Shown here in pieces: positions 1 through 7,104 of a DNA stretch of 7,199 nucleotides. The stretch lies in the NCBI GenBank assembly GCA_049794535.1, contig JBARCX010000240.1, positions 1 to 7,199 of the forward strand, read 5' to 3'. A program made the position numbers and the translations under genes. Each line of letters opens with the position of its first letter. Positions within the stretch are counted from its first letter, which is position 1. The notes under the pieces are model-generated. The model was not told the origin of the DNA and did no database searches. It worked only from the letters and a program-made list of their open reading frames with translations. This DNA is from JBARCX01 sp049794535 (lineage in GTDB: Bacteria; Pseudomonadota; Gammaproteobacteria; Xanthomonadales; Rhodanobacteraceae).

Positions 1-1342
1 CTGCTGCAGGTGCAGCAGCAGCGGCGCTACCCGCAGGTGCGGCGGCGGCCTTTGTTGCAGCGGTGCTGGCAGCAGCAACGGTCGATGCCGACTTGGCAGC
101 TGCAGCCGCAGCAGCAACTAAAGGCGCTGCCACATTGCTGGCCGTATTTGCAGGCGCAGCGGACGGGCTTGCTGCTGGCTCGGTCGGCAAGCCAGCTGTC
201 TTACGTGCAGTGGCCAGCTTCTGCTGAAGCTCGGCGATCTCATTGTCCTTCAGCGACAGCAAGCGTTCGTTCTTGCCGTTGATGTCTTCCAGATCCTTGA
301 GCCGCGACTTCAGATCAGCGCCCTGCTGCTGCAGGCTGGTGAGCGTCTCCTGGCTGCGCTGCAGCTCCTGACGAATACCTGCGGCAGATTTGTCACTGCC
401 GGAGCCAGCCTCACCCTGTGCGCCCTCTTTCGCCGGCACCAGTGCCAGCCGATCACCGGAGTTGTCGCGACTGGTCGGTGCGGTTGAGGCACCCGACCGG
501 GTGCCCGCGTCAGCCACCGACGTCGCCGAACGGGCGGCGCCGCTGCGCCAGTCACCATTCTGTTGACGCACAGCGGCAGCGGCGGCAGCAATCGCCACCG
601 TCTGCGCATCTTCACGCGAAGGCACGCGCAATACGGCGCCAGCCTTCAGTGCGTTGATGTTGTCGCGATAGAACGCATCCGGATTGGCCGCCTTGAGCGC
701 CAACATCATCTGGTTGGTATCGACACCTTCCGGTGCTGTGGCGCGAGCCACCACCGACAGATTCTGTCCCTGCGTGACCGGGCCGTACTCGCCGTTTTTG
801 ACGGCCGCTTGCGCGGGCGCCGGCCGAGGGGTGGAGGCCACACTGGCTCTGCGCGGCGTAGCGGCGGTCGTGGTTGAAGCCGCCGGCATGCTACTGCGGC
901 TGGCACGACGCGTTGTCGGTGCACTGCTCACTGGGGCCTGCGCCAGACCATTGCTCGGCGGATCGAGCAGGATTGTGAATTCGCGGACGCTCGAGCCGGC
1001 ACTGCTACTCACTTCAACCAGCAGGTCGAGATAGGGGTTGTTCACCGCCTCGCTGCTGGTGATGCGAATCACCTTGTGGCCGTTCTCATCCGCAATGCTG
1101 AATTGCAGGGGGATGTTCGGGCGACCATCGGTGATACCGGCACGCGTGAACTCGTCGTTCGAGGCCAGCCTAGCGCTTAGATTCTGCAGTTCTGCGGGGT
1201 TTGCCGGTGTTACCGGAATTTCCGCCAGCAGTGGCTGCCCCAGCGCCGACTTGATCTGGATTTGGCCTAAGTCCAGCGCCACTGCCTGGCTAGTGCCTAG
1301 CGCAAGAGCCAGCCATATCGACAGCTTCAACGAACGATTCAT
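1..1342 (-). CDS. fimV: FimV, polar hub / type IV pilus assembly protein, N-terminal part (runs off the left edge)
   Basis: FimV-type proteins organise the cell pole and promote assembly of the type IV pilus secretin for twitching motility. I translated this frame from the ATG at 1342; it stays open for 447 codons to the window edge, so the C-terminal part is missing. A signal peptide covers residues 1-22 (cleavage after Ala-Val-Ala), and the mature protein starts LDLGQIQIKSALGQPL, the typical FimV N-terminus. The beta-rich FimV domain spans about 23-126. After a Ser/Ala/Thr-rich linker comes a LysM-like peptidoglycan-binding segment (about 186-242, beginning YGPVTQGQNL and ending LRVPS). A coiled coil follows at about 323-378, then an Ala/Pro-rich low-complexity tract from about 385 to the edge. 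Full-length family members are roughly twice this length, with a transmembrane helix and cytoplasmic TPR repeats that would lie to the left. The start is supported by the signal peptide and a good ribosome binding site. Location next to asd is common in related bacteria. Confidence 0.93.
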   Translation of the reverse strand, partial: MNRSLKLSIWLALALGTSQAVALDLGQIQIKSALGQPLLAEIPVTPANPAELQNLSARLASNDEFTRAGITDGRPNIPLQFSIADENGHKVIRITSSEAVNNPYLDLLVEVSSSAGSSVREFTILLDPPSNGLAQAPVSSAPTTRRASRSSMPAASTTTAATPRRASVASTPRPAPAQAAVKNGEYGPVTQGQNLSVVARATAPEGVDTNQMMLALKAANPDAFYRDNINALKAGAVLRVPSREDAQTVAIAAAAAAVRQQNGDWRSGAARSATSVADAGTRSGASTAPTSRDNSGDRLALVPAKEGAQGEAGSGSDKSAAGIRQELQRSQETLTSLQQQGADLKSRLKDLEDINGKNERLLSLKDNEIAELQQKLATARKTAGLPTEPAASPSAAPANTASNVAAPLVAAAAAAAKSASTVAAASTAATKAAAAPAGSAAAAAPAA

Positions 1343-1348
1343 CGCGTG

Positions 1349-1355
1349 CTCCCCC
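1349..1355 (-). promoter_or_regulatory. Ribosome binding site of fimV
   Basis: On the minus strand GGGGGAG lies six bases before the fimV ATG. It fixes the start and agrees with the signal peptide that begins there. Confidence 0.7.
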
Positions 1356-1381
1356 GAACTACCCGTGACGTTATTCTTAAA

Positions 1382-1400
1382 TCACCGCAAGTTGCGATGA
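1382..1400. promoter_or_regulatory. 19-base palindrome in the fimV leader
   Basis: On the minus strand TCATCGCAACTTGCGGTGA is symmetric around its central base, with eight of nine position pairs complementary (CGCAA-C-TTGCG core plus outer TCA/TGA). It lies between the proposed promoter and the fimV start codon. It could be an operator or a short RNA hairpin in the leader. There is no following T-run, so it is not an intrinsic terminator. Confidence 0.4.
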
Positions 1401-1411
1401 CTTCCTGAAAT

Positions 1412-1421
1412 GTGACGTCAC
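1412..1421. promoter_or_regulatory. Perfect palindrome GTGACGTCAC at the fimV promoter, candidate operator
   Basis: GTGACGTCAC is a perfect 10-base palindrome. It overlaps the last two bases of the proposed fimV -10 box and covers the predicted start point, where a regulator would block or modulate initiation. A partial copy, GTGACGT, occurs 47 bases downstream at 1365-1371. It is not a CRP/Clp-type site, because the TGTGA half-site is not followed by a six-base spacer and TCACA. I cannot name the binding protein. Confidence 0.4.
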
Positions 1422-1448
1422 TTTAGTTAGATAAATATGAATCAACAA
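1420..1448 (-). promoter_or_regulatory. Candidate sigma70 promoter of fimV
   Basis: Reading the minus strand, TTGTTG (1448-1443) and TAAAGT (1425-1420) are separated by 17 bases. They match the -35 and -10 consensus at three and four of six positions. The surroundings (1420-1450) are AT-rich in an otherwise GC-rich window. The predicted transcript would start near 1413 and have a leader of about 70 bases before fimV. This is inferred from consensus only. Confidence 0.4.
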
Positions 1449-1519
1449 TAGCCGCCGTCCGGTGATGTGCCGCGCGGCGGTTGGCTTGCATTATGACAAC
1501 GACTTTAATGACTACGGTT

Positions 1520-1857
1520 TTAGTGCCCGCTCACCGGCGGGTTTGATCCCGCGTGCAGCGCCTGAAGCTGCTGTTGCAGCTGGGCAATGGTCTGATCCTG
1601 CTGCTGTTGGCGCGCCGCCGTCGCTTTGCCACGCGACTCCTGCTGCGCAACTTCTTGCTGTAGCTGCTGTAGCTCAGCGCGATGCTGCTCCAACTGCTGC
1701 TCCGTGCGGTGCAGACTAGCCGCACTGGCGGCAGGTGCCTTGGCTACCGGCGTCGCCGTTGAGGTGCCAGCCGGCGTACTGTCTGACGTACCGGCTTGAA
1801 CACCAGCCGAGGCCAGCATCAACCCGCAGACTCCCAGCAGCGGCATCAGGTTTTTCG

Positions 1858-1861
<4 letters not shown>
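1520..1861 (-). CDS. Small exported coiled-coil protein of unknown function, coupled to asd
   Basis: I do not recognise this 113-residue protein. It starts with GTG at 1861; the GTG shares four bases (GTGA) with the asd stop codon. A GAGGA Shine-Dalgarno sequence, seven bases upstream inside the last asd codons, supports this start and suggests translational coupling. Residues 1-23 form a signal peptide (hydrophobic core about 5-19, cleavage after Val-Gln-Ala). Cys12 lies within it but does not sit in a good lipobox, so I predict a soluble periplasmic protein. Residues 24-50 are rich in Ala, Thr, Ser and Pro. Residues about 51-103 form a strongly Gln-rich coiled coil, and the C-terminus is GSNPPVSGH. 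There is no enzymatic motif. fimV, whose product also has an exported coiled coil, follows after 177 bases, so a cell-envelope role is possible, but this is inference from context only. Codon use and GC content look like the neighbours. Confidence 0.75.
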
Positions 1862-2886
<1,025 letters not shown>

Positions 2887-2935
2887 GCCTGGTCACTTTT
2901 CAGGGAATCGGAGAATCGCCGCCTGGGCACCGATA

Positions 2936-2949
2936 TCCGCACTTGCGGA
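2936..2949. repeat. Inverted repeat TCCGCA-CT-TGCGGA upstream of asd
   Basis: This is a perfect six-base inverted repeat with a two-base centre, in the 127-base gap between the 2-hydroxyacid dehydrogenase and asd. No T-run follows on either strand, so it is more likely a protein-binding site than a terminator. Its core resembles the palindrome in the fimV leader (both contain CTTGCGG and CGCA), but the similarity is short. Confidence 0.35.
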
Positions 2950-2994
2950 AATCTAGCCGGGACGGCACGTAAACCATATGCCGGCGCTTTGCCT

Positions 2995-3012
2995 ACGTGA
3001 GGCACATCACGT
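2995..3012. repeat. Inverted repeat ACGTGA-GGCACA-TCACGT just after the dehydrogenase stop
   Basis: Six-base perfect arms surround a six-base loop. The repeat begins two bases after the stop codon of the 2-hydroxyacid dehydrogenase gene. As RNA it would be a short hairpin without a U-tract, so it is a weak terminator at best. It could also be an operator for asd. No function is assigned. Confidence 0.35.
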
Positions 3013-3013
3013 T

Positions 3014-4024
3014 TCAACCTTTACCGCGCTGTCGCACCACCTCAGGGTTGAGTATGGCCGGCGACTGTCCGGTCGTCGTGCCGTAGCCCAGCACCGCCAA
3101 TACATTGTCCGCCGCCCGCTGCGCCATCGCACGGCGAGTTTCGGCGCTGGCGCTGGCGATATGCGGGCTGAGCACCACGTTGTCGAGCGCGAGCAGGTCC
3201 GGATGCACCACCGGTTCGCCCTCGAATACATCCAACCCGGCGGCAGCCAGCCGGCCCTCTCGCAATGCCGTGGCAAGCGCCACATCATCGACGATACCGC
3301 CTCGGGCGATGTTCACCATCACGGCGGTCGACTTCATCTGCGCCAGCTCAGCCGCACCGATGGCGTGATGGTTGGCCGCGGTATACGGCAACACCAATAC
3401 CAGATGATCGACTTGTCGCAACAGCTGTGCCTTTTCCACCCAGGTTGCGCGGCATTCGCGCTCGATGGGCTCGGGCAGGCGCGAACGGTTGTGGTAAAGC
3501 ACTCGCATATCGAAGCCGGCAGCCCGTCGAGCAACGGCTTGGCCGATACGGCCCATGCCAAGCACACCGAGCGTTTTGCCATGCAGATCCACACCCAGCC
3601 AATCGTCAAAACGCATCCCCGACGGCCATTGCCCTGCACGCAACCAGCGCTCGGCTGCACCGACTCGCCGCGCAGCCGCCATCAGCAAGGCCCAGGCGTA
3701 ATCGGCAGTCGTCTCGTTGAGCACATCGGGCGTATTGCAGGTGATCACGCCGGCACGCGTAAGCGCTGGCACATCGAGGTTGTTGTAGCCCACGCCGAGA
3801 TTGGAGACCACTTGCAGACGCTGGTTGCCCGCCAGTACATCCGCATCGACGCGCGCATTGAGACCAAGCACCGCACCATCGACCTCGGCCAGCTGTCTCT
3901 TCAGCTCCGCCGCCGTGAACTTACGCTCGACCGCCTCGGCAAGCACTTCAACGTGCTCATCCAGGCGCGCCAGCACCTCGGGGAACAGCGGGCGCGAAAC
4001 CCATACCTTGTGTGACTTGCTCAT
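3014..4024 (-). CDS. D-2-hydroxyacid dehydrogenase, GhrB/TkrA-like (glyoxylate/hydroxypyruvate/2-ketogluconate reductase type)
   Basis: This 336-residue protein belongs to the D-isomer-specific 2-hydroxyacid dehydrogenase family, cytoplasmic enzymes that interconvert 2-oxoacids and D-2-hydroxyacids with NAD(P)H. The split catalytic domain covers about residues 1-103 and 290-336. The nucleotide-binding domain lies between, with the GMGRIG loop at 156-161. The catalytic triad is intact: Arg241 (ARGGIVDD), Glu270 (FEGEP) and His288 (SPHIAS). The loop after the second Rossmann strand reads YHNRSR, and its basic residues favour NADPH over NADH. The NLGVGYNNLDV segment (75-85) and overall pattern resemble E. 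coli GhrB most closely. The substrate cannot be decided from sequence: glyoxylate, hydroxypyruvate and 2-ketogluconate are candidates. It is too short for PdxB, which carries an additional C-terminal dimerisation domain. The ATG at 4024 has no strong ribosome binding site. The gene lies 72 bases after aroC and 127 before asd. Confidence 0.9.
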   Translation of the reverse strand: MSKSHKVWVSRPLFPEVLARLDEHVEVLAEAVERKFTAAELKRQLAEVDGAVLGLNARVDADVLAGNQRLQVVSNLGVGYNNLDVPALTRAGVITCNTPDVLNETTADYAWALLMAAARRVGAAERWLRAGQWPSGMRFDDWLGVDLHGKTLGVLGMGRIGQAVARRAAGFDMRVLYHNRSRLPEPIERECRATWVEKAQLLRQVDHLVLVLPYTAANHHAIGAAELAQMKSTAVMVNIARGGIVDDVALATALREGRLAAAGLDVFEGEPVVHPDLLALDNVVLSPHIASASAETRRAMAQRAADNVLAVLGYGTTTGQSPAILNPEVVRQRGKG

Positions 4025-4096
4025 ATTGCTGTCGACTGCGTTGAAAACTACTGCTGAACTTGAGGCTTGGTTAACCTGCCACCCCTGCGCACCGAA

Positions 4097-5185
4097 TTAG
4101 GCGATGCGCGGTTTTATCTCGCCCACGTCGCCGCATTGAGCACGATGACGCAGCGCGTGATCCATCAGCACCAGCGCCATCATCGCCTCGGCGATGGGTG
4201 TAGCCCGGATACCCACGCAAGGGTCATGGCGGCCCTTGGTCACCACCTCTACCGACTCACCAGCCAGGTTCACGCTCTGGCCGGGAATCAGGATGCTTGA
4301 GGTGGGCTTAAGAACGATCGAGGCGGTTACGGCCTGCCCCGTGCTAATGCCGCCGAGAATGCCACCGGCATGATTGGACGTAAAGCCGTCCATATGCATT
4401 TCATCGCGATGCTGGCTTCCACGCTGCGTCACAGCCGCAAAGCCATCGCCAATCTCAACACCCTTCACTGCGTTGATCGACATCAGCGCACTGGCCAGGT
4501 CACCATCCAGCTTGCCGTAGATGGGCTCGCCCCAACCCGGTGGCACACCCTCAGCCACTACGTTGACGCGCGCACCGACGGAATCACCGGACTTGCGCAG
4601 CGCGTCCATGGTCTTCTCCAGCTCCGGCACCTGTGCCGCATCTGGCCAGAAAAAGGGGTTCTCCTCGACAGCGGCCCACTCAAAGCCATTCGGCGCGACA
4701 TCGCCCAGCTGCGCCAGATAACCGCGCACACGTACACCGTAGCGCTCGGCCAACCACTTCTTGGCAATGACCGCTGCCGCCACGCGCATGGTGGTTTCGC
4801 GCGCTGACGAACGCCCGCCACCGCGAGGGTCGCGAATGCCGTACTTGTGCCAATAGGTGTAGTCAGCGTGCCCCGGGCGGAACGTGCTGGCGATATCGCC
4901 GTAGTCCTTGCTGCGCTGGTCGGTATTGCGGATCAGCAGCGCAATCGGAGTACCCGTGGTACGCCCTTCATATACGCCTGACAGAATCTCCACCTCGTCC
5001 GCCTCGCGTCGCTGAGAGGTATGCCGACTCTTGCCGGTGGCACGACGATCCAGGTCCTGCCGAAACTCCTCTTCGCTGATCGGCAACCCTGGCGGACAAC
5101 CGTCGATCACACAGCCGATGGCTGGCCCATGGCTTTCGCCGAAGGTGGTAACAGTGAAGAGCTTGCCGAAGGAGTTGCTGGACAC
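4097..5185 (-). CDS. aroC: Chorismate synthase
   Basis: AroC is the last enzyme of the shikimate pathway. It converts 5-enolpyruvylshikimate-3-phosphate to chorismate and needs reduced FMN as cofactor. The family signatures are present: TTFGESHGPAIG near the N-terminus, then RPGHADYTYWHKYGIRDP, GGGRSSARET, and GRHDPCVGIRA near the C-terminus. I chose the GTG at 5185, giving 362 residues. Translation then begins (M)SSNSFGKLF like other AroC proteins, and the two conserved histidines fall at 19 and 106, as in E. coli numbering. Two more GTG codons at 5215 and 5212 would add ten or nine residues; an in-frame stop lies just beyond (5219-5221), so no longer start exists. No start has a good Shine-Dalgarno sequence: AGGAA is about 18 bases before 5215. 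The enzyme appears fully functional. The prmB-aroC neighbourhood is common in gammaproteobacteria, here with an acetyltransferase gene between. Confidence 0.96.
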   Translation of the reverse strand: MSSNSFGKLFTVTTFGESHGPAIGCVIDGCPPGLPISEEEFRQDLDRRATGKSRHTSQRREADEVEILSGVYEGRTTGTPIALLIRNTDQRSKDYGDIASTFRPGHADYTYWHKYGIRDPRGGGRSSARETTMRVAAAVIAKKWLAERYGVRVRGYLAQLGDVAPNGFEWAAVEENPFFWPDAAQVPELEKTMDALRKSGDSVGARVNVVAEGVPPGWGEPIYGKLDGDLASALMSINAVKGVEIGDGFAAVTQRGSQHRDEMHMDGFTSNHAGGILGGISTGQAVTASIVLKPTSSILIPGQSVNLAGESVEVVTKGRHDPCVGIRATPIAEAMMALVLMDHALRHRAQCGDVGEIKPRIA

Positions 5186-5268
5186 GGGCGTCTGGACGTC
5201 TGGGGAAACCACCACAGCTTAACCGCGATGGCGTTCCTATGCTTCAGACTCCGCTCTCATAAACCTGC

Positions 5269-5817
5269 TCATAAGCTCTCGCGAGTGAGCCACTCGCGCT
5301 CGAGCATGGCGAAAATCACATCATCGACCCATGTATCTCCGGATCGATAGCTTTCGCGAAAATGCGCCTCTTTGCGCATCCCGATGCTTTCCAGGAGCTT
5401 CATGCAGGCCTGATTGCGTGGGTCGACTGAGCCAATTACGCGATGCTTTTGCAAGTCGCCGAAAACAAACCCGAGCACAGCTTGCAGCGCCTCGGCGGCC
5501 AAGCCCTGCCCCTGATGCGAGGGAGCAAGGCTGATACCCAACTCAACCGTCGCATCGTCGCCCGCCAAGAAATGCAGGCCGAGGTCGCCTACCAACTCAC
5601 CTGAATCACCCCGCCGAATTGCACGCTGAAACCACGTGCCCGGCATATCCAGCGTCATGCCCTGCTGTGCATCGATAAAGCCAAGCGCCTCGTTTACAGA
5701 CGCAGGGCACCATCCTTGATACGCACTGACAGCGGGATCACCGCGATACCGAAACAGCGCCTCGGCATCCTTATGACTCAATGCATCAAGCCTCAATCGC
5801 TGGGTATGTATGTGCAT
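5269..5817 (-). CDS. GNAT-family N-acetyltransferase, RimJ/RimL type
   Basis: Proteins of this group transfer an acetyl group from acetyl-CoA to an amine, often a protein N-terminus (RimJ, RimL), but many have other substrates. Residue numbers here count from the upper ATG at 5823. The N-terminal TQRLRLDALSHKDAEALF pattern is typical. The acetyl-CoA pyrophosphate-binding loop is Gln104-Gly-Gln-Gly-Leu-Ala109, after the strand VELGISL. Motif B follows with RNQACMKLLESIGMRKEAHF (136-155). Two ATG codons lie six bases apart. I prefer the second (5817, 182 residues), because the AGGGA ribosome binding site is about eight bases from it but only two bases from the ATG at 5823. The gene sits 45 bases after prmB. 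Proximity to a ribosomal-protein modification gene makes a ribosomal substrate tempting, but nothing in the sequence proves it. The substrate is unknown. Confidence 0.85.
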   Translation of the reverse strand: MHIHTQRLRLDALSHKDAEALFRYRGDPAVSAYQGWCPASVNEALGFIDAQQGMTLDMPGTWFQRAIRRGDSGELVGDLGLHFLAGDDATVELGISLAPSHQGQGLAAEALQAVLGFVFGDLQKHRVIGSVDPRNQACMKLLESIGMRKEAHFRESYRSGDTWVDDVIFAMLEREWLTRESL

Positions 5818-5862
5818 GGTCATCGTCCCTAACGATTGAAGGCCCGCGCTAATGCTCGCGTT

Positions 5863-6789
5863 TCAGTGTGCGCGCCTGGCAGCTGCGGCCTTGCGAATCA
5901 CTGCAGCATGCTCGACCAGATCGCGCCTTTCCAACGCGAACACGCCCATCGGCCCGACCTTGAACTCGATCCAGATAAAGGGCACTTCGGGCAGCAACGC
6001 AGCTAACGCGTGCTCACTCTCGCCCACTTCGACGATCAGCAAACCGCCATCCGTAAGGTAGTCAGCCGCTTCATCGAGCATGCGCAGGCAGATATCCAGG
6101 CCATCCACGCCAGAGGTCAGGCCAAGCTTGGGCTCGTGAATGTACTCACCCGGCAGGGCGGCGTACTCGTCTTCGGTGACATAGGGAGGGTTGGAAACGA
6201 TCAGGTCGTAACGACGCCCCTTCACCCCGCCAAACAGATCCGACTTGATCGCTTCGACGCGACCTTCGACGTGCTGGAACACGATGTTCTCGCGCGCCAG
6301 CGAAAGCGCCTCGTCGCTGATATCGACGATGTCGACCTGCCATTCCGGGTTGTACTCGGCCATCGCGATACCGATGCAACCAGAGCCGGTGCACAGATCC
6401 AATGCACGTTCGATGTGGCGCTCATCCAGCCATGGCGCAAAGCCCGACTCGATCAATTCGGCAATCGGCGAACGCGGCACCAATGCACGGCGATCGCTCT
6501 TGAACTTCAACCCAGCAAACCAGGTTTCGCCCACCAGGTAGGCCACCGGCAGACGCTCGTTGACGCGACGCTCGATCAACGCCAATACGTGCTCGCGCTC
6601 CTCGGCGGTGAGCTTGCCCGCACCGTAGGCCGGCGGAATATCCGGTGGCAGATGCAGGCTGGCCAACACCAGGTGCGTGGCCTCGTCGATAGGGTTGTCG
6701 TGGCTATGCCCGAACGTAAGCCCGGCAGCCGAAAAGCGGCTGGCGCCGTAGCGGATGAAATCGATGATGGAGGCGAGTTCGGCGGTCAC
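5863..6789 (-). CDS. prmB: 50S ribosomal protein L3 glutamine N5-methyltransferase
   Basis: PrmB uses S-adenosylmethionine to methylate a glutamine side chain of ribosomal protein L3. The 308-residue length matches E. coli PrmB (about 310). The N-terminal helical substrate-recognition region includes RFSAAGLTFGHSHDNPIDEA (18-37) and RRVNERLPVAYL (74-85). The PRSPIAELIE segment (105-114) precedes the methyltransferase fold. The AdoMet-binding motif DLCTGSGCIGIA is at 131-142, and the catalytic NPPY motif of glutamine and adenine methyltransferases is at 200-203. The PRSPI and HEPxLGL (218-224) segments separate PrmB from its paralogue PrmC, so I am confident of the subfamily. The start is GTG at 6789; an ATG eight bases upstream is out of frame. 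The ribosome binding site is weak. This is the first gene after a repeat-rich non-coding stretch and probably heads the transcription unit. Confidence 0.95.
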   Translation of the reverse strand: MTAELASIIDFIRYGASRFSAAGLTFGHSHDNPIDEATHLVLASLHLPPDIPPAYGAGKLTAEEREHVLALIERRVNERLPVAYLVGETWFAGLKFKSDRRALVPRSPIAELIESGFAPWLDERHIERALDLCTGSGCIGIAMAEYNPEWQVDIVDISDEALSLARENIVFQHVEGRVEAIKSDLFGGVKGRRYDLIVSNPPYVTEDEYAALPGEYIHEPKLGLTSGVDGLDICLRMLDEAADYLTDGGLLIVEVGESEHALAALLPEVPFIWIEFKVGPMGVFALERRDLVEHAAVIRKAAAARRAH

Positions 6790-6818
6790 GGTGGCATCTG
6801 GGCGTCGAGGGGTCGCAA

Positions 6819-6824
6819 AGTATA
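6819..6824 (-). promoter_or_regulatory. Candidate -10 box upstream of prmB
   Basis: TATACT on the minus strand matches the -10 consensus at five of six positions and lies 29 bases upstream of the prmB GTG, giving a leader of about 23 bases. There is no recognisable -35 at 16-18 bases, so an activator may be needed or the call may be chance. Confidence 0.35.
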
Positions 6825-6913
6825 ACTGGAGTGGAGGTGTGGGCCGGGGTGGTCCGATGAAGGTCCGGGCCTTGTGCTTGTTAGTTGAGTAAAGGTTGGG
6901 ATAAAGGGGGCTT

Positions 6914-6942
6914 GCGATAACGCGACCATTCAGTGGTGTCGC
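6914..6942. repeat. GCGATAACGC copy followed by a GCGAC/GTCGC inverted repeat
   Basis: The ten-base word GCGATAACGC at 6914-6923 recurs at 7029-7038 and, inverted, at 7048-7057. It overlaps a small inverted repeat, GCGAC (6922-6926) with GTCGC (6938-6942), which has an alternative inner pairing ACCA/TGGT. It is probably related to the larger hairpin at 7027-7059. Confidence 0.4.
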
Positions 6943-7002
6943 CAGTGTGCCGCTTACGCAGCGGGCGTTTCGGCTGCCTGTCGATCGACGCTTGCGCTCG
7001 TC

Positions 7003-7022
7003 GTCCCTGCGCAGGCAGGGAC
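7003..7022. repeat. REP-like hairpin GTCCCTGC-GCAG-GCAGGGAC
   Basis: Eight-base perfect arms flank a four-base loop. The sequence and its spurious translation (WVPACAGTT on the minus strand) are typical of short extragenic palindromes scattered through Xanthomonadales genomes, which in many species are moved by RAYT transposases. No transposase gene is in the window. Copy number in this genome cannot be seen here. Confidence 0.6.
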
Positions 7023-7026
7023 CCAG

Positions 7027-7059
7027 TGGCGATAACGCTCGGTAGTTGCGTTATCGCCA
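7027..7059. repeat. Strong 12-bp hairpin TGGCGATAACGC / GCGTTATCGCCA
   Basis: Perfect 12-base arms (7027-7038 and 7048-7059) surround the nine-base loop TCGGTAGTT. It begins four bases after the REP-like hairpin, so the two form a tandem structure. No T-run follows on either strand, which argues against a classical intrinsic terminator, although such hairpins can stabilise RNA ends. Confidence 0.6.
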
Positions 7060-7104
7060 GGTTGTTCGCCTGCCGCGGGCTTTCGAACCCCTGCCGGGGC
7101 CCGA

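Noticed and set aside
1..180. Gln-rich open frame on the plus strand (positions 10-282) and apparent triplet repeats as a separate element
   Set aside because: They are the other reading of the alanine codon run of fimV, which is an open, motif-bearing frame on the minus strand.
1411..1422. CRP/Clp-like site TGTGA at the fimV promoter
   Set aside because: The second half-site TCACA at a six-base spacing is absent; the symmetry is that of GTGACGTCAC instead.
1452..1480. Possible terminator CCGCCG...CGGCGG after the small coiled-coil gene
   Set aside because: The six-base arms are 17 bases apart and no T-run follows on the minus strand. I do not call it an intrinsic terminator.
2950..2978. 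Candidate asd promoter with TAGATT as -10
   Set aside because: At 16-18 bases upstream there is no sequence resembling a -35 box, so the match is too weak to list.
2978..4015. Long open frame of 345 codons on the plus strand
   Set aside because: It lies antisense to almost the whole 2-hydroxyacid dehydrogenase gene, which has an intact catalytic triad and a Rossmann motif. The plus-strand translation has no recognisable domain and is rich in His and Arg, as expected for the shadow of a GC-rich gene.
6010..6825. Open frame of 271 codons on the plus strand
   Set aside because: It is antisense to prmB, whose motifs are unambiguous. Such frames are frequent in GC-rich DNA.
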